From contig NC_053133.1 in the NCBI RefSeq assembly GCF_010015445.1, positions 6,986,809 through 7,050,808 on the forward strand: a DNA stretch of 64,000 bases, in the 5' to 3' direction. Positions 52,401 to 61,985 of the stretch are shown here, piece after piece (the stretch's first letter is position 1; every line of letters starts with the position of its first letter). The notes beneath the pieces were generated by a model. It was not told where the DNA came from and searched no databases. It worked only from the letters and a program-made list of their open reading frames with translations. This DNA comes from Perca fluviatilis. Its lineage: Eukaryota > Chordata > Actinopteri > Perciformes > Percidae. A program made the position numbers and the translations under genes.

Positions 52401-54130
52401 TCGCTAAAAGCTGCTGTCTGCTGAAATTAATGATCGCTAATGTCAGCCGAGCCGGGAGTTTGGCTGCAGCCCATCCCGGGTCGTGCTTGAAACACTGTGC
52501 TGGCTGACGATTGCCAGCGTCGAAAAACCTGTTACGGTCCAATCCATAATTTCATGAACGCACTCTGAAATGGTCCTGTCTCTGTGGCAGCACTCTAATC
52601 AATCAGAGTGTTTGCCTTAAGCAGAGAACTAAGACAATCAAATGTAGCACCTTGGAGTAATGCAGTAGTGCAACCAAAAAATACAAGAAGTAATGGATTT
52701 CTGAGCTGTCGTCCTGCTGAACCCTAATGCTTTGAATATCGACTTGTCTTCATGGCAGGTTGGCTTATTATTACCCACCCCGATTTCCCTCCGGATTCTC
52801 TTTCCATTAAACGAGGGACAATCCCAGCCTGGCTGAGTGATGGGATTTGGGAACAGGTACAAAAGGAAAGAATTAGGTTGCCCTCCTGCACAGGCAGCTG
52901 AGACCGGAGCTCAAACATGCAGAACGGACACAAACAAGACAGGGAATGAGAACGTGCTGCAATACAAGTAGCAGACGGAGAAATTGGGTGACAGCGGTGA
53001 AAGAAAAGAAGTAGGATGTAAATAGTGTGTATGTGTTTGTGGGGAGGGAGGGGTTGTGGGGGGCATGTTCTCTACATATCTCATGCCGACTGTGCGTCTG
53101 TGTCGATTCTGCTGCTTAGCATGACAGTCGTCTGGGAGCTTCTCAAAGGGGACAGATCTGGATGGAAAGCCTGGCATGCTGGTTCTCCAGGGTGCACAGA
53201 GGGAAATGTGTTAGGCCCTCAGCCAGAGGGGTTCGCACCCTCAGTGGAGAGGACCATCACTGCAAGTCATAGTTGAATACCAAAAAGAAATGTGCTACAG
53301 CTTTTTGAGCAAGGCCTCCAGATGTTCCATTCAGCAAGGGAGAGGGCCTTGTGTCTTTGTTTTTTGTGTGTGTGTGTGCACACACTTGTTTGTGTTTGTG
53401 GTACCATGCATTTTCGACAGCCATCCATCCTTCTCTCCCTTCGTCATATGAGGGAGCGGTATCAAGCCCTATTGTTTCTATTCAATTAGCTGTCATTACG
53501 CACCGCAGTTTGATTACTGAGTTCATTTGGCTGGTGGAGAACAATGGAGGCAGCAAGCTGTCTTTTTATTCACCCTGCCACCAATATCGTCTTCCCTGCT
53601 GGAGAGAATTAAATGGGGCTTGTCTTTAAGGGATGAGGCGCACGCGGCAAAACCAATGGCTCGCCTTATTCTTCTGGACGTCCTGATGTCCACAAACACT
53701 AGAGGACACAGAGCCAAGAGGGAAGGATTAAAGCGAACAGCGTATTCTTGAGCGATTAACAACCTGGCCGAGCTGCAGGAGTAGACAAATGCAGTGCCAC
53801 ATCGATTTCACTATTATAATGAGCACCATTCCATCATGCCAAATCCACAGGGGCCTACGAGCACCATTAAGAGGTCAGCGCCTCTGAATGGCAAAGGCAA
53901 CAACAATCCATAAATGATCTATTTAATGTACTGATATAAAAGAAAGGGACTTTTCACAAATTGACATCGGAGTACTTTCCCAGAATTTCCCAACCTTGCT
54001 CCGCCATTTTGCTAATTAGGTAGTTTGCTAATTTCCCGGTTAGCAGTGCTTTCTTTTTTTTTTTTTCCTTTTCAGCTGGGACTTAATTGTTGAAGCTTTT
54101 AGCGAGCCAAAGCTCTGTCTGAGCACTCAC
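46424..54130 (-). other. pard3: PARD3 intron, 7.7 kb
   Basis: It is bounded on the minus strand by donor GTGAGT (54130-54125) and acceptor CAG (ending at 46424). The flanking exons join AG + A to give Arg, restoring LEQGR-IQAK. The intron holds a transposon-type coding motif at 49029-49112, a poly-G run at 47548-47557 and otherwise unique-looking sequence. No exon was recognised within it. Confidence 0.8.
49029..49112 (+). pseudogene. Short transposon-type coding exon (FERWRQL motif)
   Basis: Twenty-eight plus-strand codons read VNIGDVFERWRQLGAQ, then KDAELANFLLNR, ending at a stop that overlaps a possible splice donor (AACAG/GTAGCT). The pattern FERWRxL...K.DAE.A.FLL is one I associate with the first coding exon of transposase-like or zinc-finger genes scattered through fish genomes. 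The surrounding 48.9-49.35 kb also reads like an interspersed repeat (AGCTAAGCATTAGC). It is antisense to the PARD3 intron that contains it. Assignment is from memory. Confidence 0.4.
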
Positions 54131-54259
54131 CTCCCTTGTTCCAGCCTCATCCGCAAGGTCTCCTCCTCTGACGCCTGCATGTCCTCAGCTTTAGATTTAC
54201 TGGAGCCCTTTCTCTCCATCCTGTCTCCTGGTCGCTCATCCCTCCGGTGCTTTCCAAAC
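54131..54259 (-). CDS. pard3: PARD3 polarity protein, basic/coiled-coil exon upstream of the tail
   Basis: This 129-bp internal exon encodes about 43 residues. It starts RFGKHRRDERPGDRMERKG, goes through SKSKAEDMQASEEETLRM, and ends RLEQGR. In PARD3 the equivalent is the RFGKHRKDDK block after the Lys-rich segment, followed by SEED(R)VRMKEEQER leading into the IQAK helix. The acceptor on minus is TTTTACTTTTAG before 54259, and the donor is GGGAG/GTGAGT after 54131. Both ends are phase 2, and the reading frame continues into the exon at 46423. The segment TLRMRLEQGR plus the next exon should form one long charged, probably coiled-coil helix. The preceding exon (ending MF) was not found within the remaining 9.7 kb. 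Confidence 0.88.
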
Positions 54260-55657
54260 CTAAAAGTAAAAGAGAACGGCAGAGAGGATTTAATTGAGGC
54301 GCAGACTTTAATAATTTCCAACCCAATATGGACATTTATTTTTACAGCAGCATGTCCCTTCTTTGTGCGAGAAATTCAGGTGAAATACTCGGTAGGAAAT
54401 TAAAGTGTCAAACTGTCAAAATCTTCAGGTCGGGATTGCACTGGGAAGACAGCTCAGGGGGAGTCTCCCCCGGCACCCGTTCGTTATTGAAAGAATAACT
54501 TGGCTTTTTTCATATAAATGCAATCAAAATGCATCAAGCCATATCAAAAGATAACTCAACGTGGTGAATTCCCTCCCTGCCAAGTCTCGATCCAGGACAG
54601 CAGAAACAATTCAGTGTGTGGTGTTAAGAGTAAGTCTGTAAAAAGTGGAAAATGGCAACAAAAAAAAAGAAAAATCTTTTTAAAAGTAAGGATGCGCTCC
54701 ACGTTCCCTCCCTGAGCTGTAGAGTTTACTTAGAGTGATGGGAGCAGTGACAGCTCATGATTTAATTTTGAGCGAGGAGGGAACAAACTACCCGCAACCG
54801 GGCAAAATGTAAGTTGAGGAAACAACGGAGCTCGCCGGCATCATTTGTAACTTTCGAGGCAGCGTCGCAAACTTTTACAAATTTAATGACGGGAGTGACA
54901 AACTGGTGGCGGTAAATCCGTTACAGCTTTACAGCGAGGTGAGAATAAGCCAATCCAAAGATCGTAAATTCCTTAGGCCGACCGAGCTGGGTGCTGGGTG
55001 AATAAATGACTGGAGACTGGCTGACTGAGGGGTGTGAGAATATGATGAGGAATGGAAAATGAAAGGAGCTATGCAGTTGACACGGAGCGCAGTACATTTA
55101 CAGGGCTGCACACTCACAAACTAAATATGTGGACAACTCTATTAACTGACTCCACTGGCTGAGACTTCATTACTCATGACAATGTGCTTGTGGATAACAC
55201 AACAGCTGTCAACTTTTGTACATGTGCACAGGACTTCGAGATAAAGGATAAACGCTCTGATGAGACAGAGCAGGAAAGGCCATATCATGAAAGCATGATG
55301 TCATTTCCTGCTGCTCCCCATTGGTGCCACCTGTGAAGGAAATGCAAAATGACAGGATACAGAAAAAGGAAGTACTAGAGACAGATATCCAGGACGTGCA
55401 CATGATTTGCACATGGAGATAAAAGCACATCTGTATGCAGAAAATACAGTTTTACTCTGTCTACTTTGACCCATGGTGTGTGGTTTTCAATATGTATGGG
55501 CAGGAAAACCCTAATTAAATATGCATATGGAGAATGCAACCATTTGGACACCATGTTTATAAGTTAAACAATTTCTTTATTATTCTATAATTACACTTGA
55601 GAGATTGTTTCATGAAATAGGTGAGGATTGGTCAGTGCACGGACATTAATGGTATAA
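54260..55657 (-). other. Probable PARD3 intron
   Basis: A pyrimidine-rich acceptor tract adjoins the exon at 54259. No further exon or transposon was recognised. Confidence 0.5.
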
Positions 55658-55661
55658 TTAA

Positions 55662-56981
55662 AGGGATACTTCACCGATTTAGCATTCAGCTTTGTATCAG
55701 TAGAAACCCGATAGTATTTCTGAATGACCGTGCCTCCCTCCCTCATGTCCCCCTGAGATGAGAGATTTCTGCATTTGGGGCCTGGAAAAAATCTTCCGAT
55801 GACGTAAATGAAGATTTTGCGTCATTGGAAGATTTTTGGGCCAGAGGCAAAGGACTACAGCCAGTAGTAGGATCTACTTCCGTATGTTTTCAACACGCCT
55901 AAGAGGTTGGACTGCCGAGTCTGGCCGAGGTATTCGATGAAAACGACTGTCAGCCATCTTGAAGCTTCGCTAAACAGGCTCTCGGTTTTCAGCAGAAAAC
56001 ATTTACAACAATTATCTGCATTCAAACTACCGGACGTGTGTACCACCGGATACATCGGTACAGATCGGAGAATATGGAGGAAACGCTATATAACAGCGCA
56101 ATTCCGCACACTACGTGAGCTTTGCCTGCACGGAGACCAGCGGTGTCGCTCAATGCCGCTAGCCGGCTAGGGGACATCCTCATCGGCTAGGTGGAAAGCT
56201 AACGCTAGCTGTCCACCTGTCCCAGCCATCCTGCTTGCAAGTGTCTGCTCATTAAACAACAAGCTGGACTACATCCTCCTTTAACGAAACTCCCAACGTG
56301 AGTTCAGATACTGCTGTGTTTTTGTTGTTGTGGAAACATGGCTGAACAACAGTGTACCGGCTACCGGGACTATCCAGCTACCAGGCTGCTCTCGCCGGCC
56401 CGTGGAGGTGGGCTGTGTTAAACGGACTGGTGTAGAAATAAAATCCAACTAGCTACTGCTAACTGCTGGTGGAGCTTGTGACTGTTAAATGCCGACCATT
56501 CGACATTCCACGCTAATTCACGGCTGTGTTTATACTCGTTGTTTACAGCCCACCAAGCGCTAATGCTAGTATGTGTTAGCTGAACTTTACGGAGCCTATA
56601 AAGTGTTTGTACTAAATGTAGCCTGTTTCGTATGTCGTTTTTATTTAATGTCGTTTTTATATATGTTAAATGTGTAACACCACTTGAGTCACGATGAAAC
56701 GTTGTTTCGTGTATATGGTTGAAATGACAATAAAACACGCTTGAGTTGAGTTGAATGCCTCTGTCTGTCTGTCAAGCGGTAGGCGTGGCTTGGGAGTGGA
56801 CTCAAAGCAACGAAGCAGGTGCATTCTGGGATTTGGTGTTTTTCATCCATATAAGACCAAAACACATTTTCTGGCTTTTCTCGGCCTAGAAGGCACCAAT
56901 TTAAAAAAAAAATTCACATTTCTACTACATAAGTGACCCAATTTAAAGATATATTCAGCTTTCCAGCGGTGAAATATTCCT
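55662..56981. mobile_element. TTAA-flanked inverted-repeat element with a nested LINE
   Basis: The ends are AGGGATACTTCACCG (55662-55676) and its imperfect reverse complement CGGTGAAATATTCCT (56967-56981), 13 of 15 matching. TTAA sits just outside both ends, at 55658-55661 and 56982-56985. This indicates a piggyBac-like, non-autonomous element. Its 1320-bp span is inflated by a LINE remnant at about 55940-56752. Outer segments 55662-55935 and 56753-56981 are the MITE proper. Confidence 0.78.
55940..56752 (+). mobile_element. LINE remnant: ORF2 endonuclease fragments joined to a 3' tail
   Basis: Frameshifted plus-strand fragments resemble an APE-type LINE endonuclease. A stretch reads like VFSRKHLQQL...KLPDV. 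At about 56250-56345 there is a disrupted NNKLDY...ETWLNNSVP pattern (the usual TETWL motif), and at about 56520-56565 FILVVYSPPSAN (the usual VYIPPxAN motif). The copy ends with GACAATAAAACACGCTTGAG and GTTGAGTTGAATG, a polyadenylation signal plus short tandem tail. Reverse transcriptase is missing, so the 5' part of ORF2 is joined to the 3' UTR. It inserted into the TTAA-flanked element. Confidence 0.6.
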
Positions 56982-57284
56982 TTAAGGCTATTGTGGATGC
57001 ACCAGGGTAGGCATTGGGGCATATCAGCCTTTAATCATGCCTTGTAGGGGGAAGCAGGGGAGGCTCAACACTTGCTATACATAAATACCAAATGGGAGTC
57101 AGAGTAAATATAAAAATCTCAGAGCAAGGAGGTACAAAATGTGTTTAACACAGCTCTAACTGACGGGTCTGAAAAGAGTTCTGATGGAAGAACTTAGCGC
57201 ATTGCATCCCCAATCAAATGCATCCAACTAGCCACCCAGCAAGCAGTGAGGGCTTGTGGTGACCTGGAGGCAAATCATTAACCT

Positions 57285-57500
57285 GAGGAGCCAGATGGTT
57301 TGTTACACAGAACCATCTGAGAAGCCATAATTGGAAACTGTTTGGAAAAGGGCAGGCGTTCTCAAAAAACACCTTGCAGGTGATTAGATAAACCATCTGT
57401 CTATCACGTCCACCATTGTTGTTTTGAACGAACAGTAGCGGCAGTCACAGACACCTAAACCACGGCCGTAGCTGCCAGTAGCTCCTAACAGGATGCTGAT
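57285..57500 (-). mobile_element. Second copy of the helicase-bearing repeat family (copy B, internally deleted)
   Basis: Reverse-complemented, this region reads CTGTTAGGAGCTACTGGCAG, then GTTCAAAACAACAATGGTGG, then CAATTATGGCTTCTCAGATG followed by GTTCTGTGTAACAAACCATC. These are the same blocks in the same order as in 37600-38020 on the plus strand. The helicase-like coding part between them is missing. CAGATGGTT and AACCATCTG at one end form a 9-bp stem. The outer boundaries are uncertain. Confidence 0.65.
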
Positions 57501-57699
57501 TGGTCCAGTGAGCTGATAGTTCAGACACAAACGCATTACTTGAACCCTGACAAAATGGATTTTCGTGTGGTATGTGATTCCGTGATTCTAGTGTGATCTC
57601 GTGATATTGCGAGAATCCAGCTGCCGTTCAAGGTAAGCAAATCATACCAAGGCTGCAAAAAAAAAGTGTTTTTGGGACAATATAACAATTATGAATAAT

Positions 57700-58185
57700 T
57701 GTATATAACTGCACTGTAGAGTATCTCAGGAAGGTTAAAGAGATTACATAAGGAAAGGACAGATAGTTGGGTAAAATATAGCTTGAAGAGAAGCTGAACA
57801 AGTTGGGAAAAGTGAACCACTTAAATAAATAGATGCTGAAAAGGAAACCTCTTTAAACATGGGATTATAGGAATTGCATATATTTCTGATTACCCAATGA
57901 TGCCAGTCAGATTTTGTCACCGCAATAACATCGCAACCGTGCAAGATACAGTCACGAAACCTAACAGGTATAGTTATGGTTGAGAGGGTTGAGCAAGGGT
58001 GTCAGAAGGGGGTAGGAAGTAGGGAAGGGCGCCCCCCACTTAATGCCCCCGGCCTGATTTGGCGTTGCGGCTGGTGTGATCCCGTCACAGCATGGCCTCT
58101 AGTTTTGTTTTTTGTTTCTGTATTAATGTCATATGTTACTAGTTTAAAATGTGAAAACTCAATAAAAACTTTCTAAAATACTGTG
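57700..58185 (+). repeat. Possible LINE 3' end (L1/Tx1-like, low confidence)
   Basis: The region ends with GTGAAAACTCAATAAAAACT followed by A-rich sequence, the kind of 3' terminus seen on fish L1-type elements. The preceding 300 bases have no intact coding frame. Identification rests only on the tail and is tentative. Confidence 0.3.
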
Positions 58186-58189
58186 ATAT

Positions 58190-60043
58190 GATTGTCAGGT
58201 TGGTGGAAACCAGGCCACTTATATGAACACATTTGATGATTGTAAAGACAAGGCAATAGCAGAAAGTATATGGGGATGAGGGACATGAGAAGAAATTCAA
58301 TAAATATAATCACAGAAAAGGACTGGGTTTTTATTGACTGTTTGTATTACATAACATAACTCGATTTTCTTGCATTGTACACACAGACATTGATTATGAT
58401 GTTCCACATGGGCTTTTTTAAACGGTCCCATTCAATTTCAGACAGAAGACCAGGAAAAAGCATTAAGCTCTGCAGTCTCCCAGCCCCACGGTGCTTCAAT
58501 CCCAGTTTATTTTTACCTTCCTCATAGCTGAGCTTTATTTGACAGTTTGAAAACTTTCTCCGAAAGTGGAAAAAATTACATCAGACAAGGTTGACTTTGG
58601 GCCGGTGAAAGTGAATATTTTCATGAAAAATCCCTCACGGATGTTTATTATTTTACTTAATATTAAAAGCAGGACCTTTGTGCAAATGGTTTCTCTTTGG
58701 TATTAGCTGCTTTAGACCTGTAATTTTTCCGAATGTGTAGCTGTAGCCTGGTAGGAGATTCTGGTCTATGGTTGTGCAGAGAGCCCAGGAGAGGCCAAGG
58801 GAGCAAGTGTGGGTGCTTTTGTAGCACATATAGCATACATTACCTGATTAATTAATCAACAAATGGCTCTAGTAAGGCATAAAACTCCAGGCTGGGGCTG
58901 GGAATGCTAATAATAGTGAGCCTGCTATCTGTCTTCAGGGCAGGTGACAGCTTCCCTCGCCTCACTTCAAGGACTTTCATTAACTTCCAGAGGAAAATTC
59001 ACCTTCCTCTTTTCCTCTTCCAATTTATTTCTTAGTCTCTTTTTGATCCGACACCCCCCAAAAAAAACATAAAATAACCCAAGGGGAGACAAACTTCTGC
59101 CATCAACTTTTTTTTCTTCTTCTTCTTCTGGATCAACATCAATACAGTGAGGGATTTGTCATAGTGAAACATATTGGCGGATTAGACTGAGCAGGACCCT
59201 GGGCATGCAGCAGCTCCCGCTATTCCCCCATCGCCGGTGGCCTGAGAAGGAGGGACCACATCAAAGCGGAGGCGGAGGAAATGGACGATACTACCGGAGC
59301 TATTAGAAGGCTATCGGGACACTTGCTGGTTCACAACATGGCTCTGCTCTGCCAGTGGGGGCCGTGCTGGAACACAGGATTAGCCGCCAAACCTCCACTG
59401 ACGCGCAAACCCTAATGTAATATTTCTACATTCAACATTTTCTCAGCAGGAAAATACAGAAATCTCTGGTACCAGTGTGGGTATAAAAACTGCAAACTGT
59501 ATTGACTTGTATACCTGTCTCTGGAAGATAAGTGTCTCATTTGAGAAAATCCAATAAAAAACAGTAATGATTTGGAGTTAATCAGTGTCCAAGGAGAAGC
59601 TGTTTCTGTAAAACTCTTGAGCCAGTATTGGCATCCTTGGCATTAATCCGGGCTGGCATCAGGCTAGTCGTATTGAGAGTGAGGTTGATGAGGCTTGATA
59701 ATAAGATATTGATTGGCAGCCACAACACATGGGTAGAATGACAATGGAGTAACTACAGTACCTTGCAGTTTGGGAAAGAGTTACTTGTTTAGGCCCAAAG
59801 GTCTGACCAGTTTCTTTTTAATGTGGCTGCACTGCAGTATAATTACAACCTGGGAATATTGATGACATTATTTATTATTAGATAGTACATAAATGTTCAA
59901 GTAGCTATTTGAAATGGACAATGATTCTTGACACATTGTTTTTAATGATGCAGTCGATCCTTATGCCTACTGTTTATACCTAATGTTTATATTTGACTGT
60001 AGTTAGTGATCAACTCACATTCTACTGTTTACTTATTTTGGCC
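58190..60043. other. Non-coding stretch
   Basis: No exon or repeat with definable ends was recognised; a short TTC run is present at about 59113-59128. Confidence 0.45.
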
Positions 60044-61597
60044 AGGGCTCGACATTAAGGCTTGTCCGCTTGTCCGGGACAAGTGGATTTTTTGTAGGGC
60101 AAGTGGAAGAGAAATTTACTTGTCCCACTGGACAAGTTAAAACTCAAACAAACTAAAATGCCATGTTAGTTCACGTCATGTGCCACTCATTACGTCTATG
60201 TTACTGATTTGAAACGATAATTTCTTTCCCCCGCAATCCCGGTCAGCGGACCGCTAACGTTAGACCCAGCCCCCTGTTCAGCTCGTTCTCTGGAAGCAAT
60301 GCAGCATGAAAGCACGGTGAACCTGCCGGTGTTAGTTAGCTAACGTTAGCTTGTTAACTCCGCCTTAACGTTACCTCCTCGCCACATCGTTGACAGAAAA
60401 GGAGAGACTCGGTGCTAATACGGCACCGGTGCCTTAACGACCGTTATCTACCGGACCGAATTACGCGCGCGGTGCCACTGAAATGCCTGGCGCTTCTCTG
60501 GATGCTCGAAACGGAACGTTAGGGGGCAACCTAAACATCGCCGCATGTTACGCTAGTTAACACTACACTCAACAGCAAGTAACGTTAGCCTATCGTTAGC
60601 TAGCAGCTGGAGTAAACAGTTAAAATGCTGACAGCTAAACGGTGTAAAAGTGTGTCTGTCTGTATTTCACTGGAGAGGAACATATGACAGTGTGCCGCTG
60701 CTGTTGTCGGAAAAACACAGATGTTGCGTTCACTTGAAATTTGCCGCGCCAGCGTCGTGCTGCATTCAAAGTTGTTGTAAAATACCCTTTTCCTATCCAG
60801 TGGTTGTTTTTGTCGTTTAACAGGAACTTACTGGTGAAATAAGTTATTGTTGTTACATTTTTAATAAATCATTTAATTTTGCCTTAGCAATAAACAAGCC
60901 GTAGTCACCACTACCTCTGGTCAAAATATTGACTTAGTATCTCAGAATATAAACTAAGAATCTCAATATATTAATTTATCTCAAAATATTGACTTAGTAT
61001 CTCAATATTGACTTAATATCTCACTATATTGTTCAGTATCTCAATATATTGATTTATCTCAAAATATTGACTTAGTATCTCAATATATTGACTTAGTAAC
61101 TCTGAATATTGACAAAGAATCTCAAACCTAAAAAACATTTAAAATATTGACTTACAATCTCAATATATTGACTCAATATCTCAAAGTATCGACTTAATAT
61201 CTCAATATATTGACTAAGTAACTTAGAATATTGACTAGGAATCTGAAAGTAATGACAAACTTTAAAATATTGACTTAGAATCTCAATATATTAACTTCTG
61301 CACACCGGCGTGCAACATATTACTTTGTATTATGGAGTCTGGAGATCCTTTTTTCTTGTTGAAGGGGAAATCTATTGTTGGGGCACGTTTGTTTCTACAG
61401 TTTCAACAGAATTGTATTAATGTTGATAGTGTTTGGATGCTTTCAACGGTTTGTTCAAATTCTGCATTAGCAAAACACAATTTTTTTTATAAAATGATGA
61501 ATCTTTACCCGGACAAGTGACTTTTATGCATGGACAAGTGAAACGTAAATGTACTTGTCCGAAGGACAAGTGCCTCAAAAAGTTAATGTCAAGCCCT
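60044..61597. mobile_element. hAT-like DNA transposon derivative
   Basis: Terminal inverted repeats AGGGCTCGACATTAA (60044-60058) and, reversed, AGGGCTTGACATTAA (61583-61597) match at 14 of 15. The flanking octamers TTTTGGCC and CAATGGCC match at 5 of 8, compatible with a decayed 8-bp hAT target duplication. CTTGTCC or GGACAAG occurs about nine times close to the two ends, as expected of subterminal transposase-binding sites. No transposase frame was recognised in the 1554 bp. The interior holds a TAACGTTA-rich, CpG-containing stretch (60240-60610) and a minisatellite (60926-61292). Confidence 0.65.
60926..61292. repeat. Degenerate minisatellite, unit about 20-22 bp
   Basis: Roughly 16-17 diverged copies of a unit like ATATTGACTTAGTATCTCAA lie within the hAT-like element. 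Copies vary by substitution and by small length changes. Some units contain AATATATT, which is self-complementary. Confidence 0.85.
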
Positions 61598-61689
61598 CAA
61601 TGGCCATCTTGGCCATTTAGTGGTTGTAATGTATTGATGAACGTATGCATGTGTTGTTGTTGTTTTTTGTATGTACGTTGTAGTATTGC

Positions 61690-61815
61690 TAATTGCTAAT
61701 TGGGTTTTTATTTAAATTGTATTTTCTTTCTCTCCTCTGTAATGATTGTGTTATTTGTTGGGACCCCCTCGAAAACAAGATGACACATCTCAAGGGGTTT
61801 ATCCTAATAAACACA
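61690..61815 (+). repeat. 3' end of an L2-like LINE
   Basis: The sequence TTGGGACCCCCTCGAAAACA, then AGATGACACATCTCAAGGGG, then TTTATCCTAATAAACACA is a hairpin-like 3' terminus (GACCCCCT...AGATG/CATCT...AAGGGG) followed by an A-rich tail. It is characteristic of L2-type LINEs in fish as I remember them. No coding part is attached. Confidence 0.6.
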
Positions 61816-61825
61816 TTTCTTTCTC

Positions 61826-61985
61826 TTTTTTTGGCCATTTTTAGCCTTTATTTTGATAGGACAACAGAAGACATGAAAGGGGACAGAGAGGGGGAATGAC
61901 ATGCAGCAAAGGGCCGCAGGTCGGAGTCGAACCCGGGCCCGCTGCGTTGAGGACTGAACCTCTATATATGGGCGCCTGCTATCCG
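61826..61985 (-). repeat. tRNA-derived SINE
   Basis: Read on the minus strand, the element contains GGTTCGACTCC (61933-61923), an exact fit to the B-box consensus GGTTCGANNCC. It is followed by CTGCGGCCCTTTGCTGCATG and CATTCCCCCTCTCTG, the body of a common teleost tRNA SINE. The A-box end appears truncated near 61985 at GCGCCTGCT. It is not a functional tRNA, because the acceptor stem and the 5' arm are incomplete. Confidence 0.7.

Noticed and set aside
46121..54259. Assignment of the exons to PARD3B
   Set aside because: The FGKHR block, YAEIQD and LYAQV.KPR fit PARD3 better; PARD3B as I recall has FGKKK and LYAKV in these places. Not tested by alignment.
61826..61985. Functional tRNA gene, minus strand
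   Set aside because: A good B box is present, but the acceptor stem and 5' arm are missing and the sequence continues into a SINE body.
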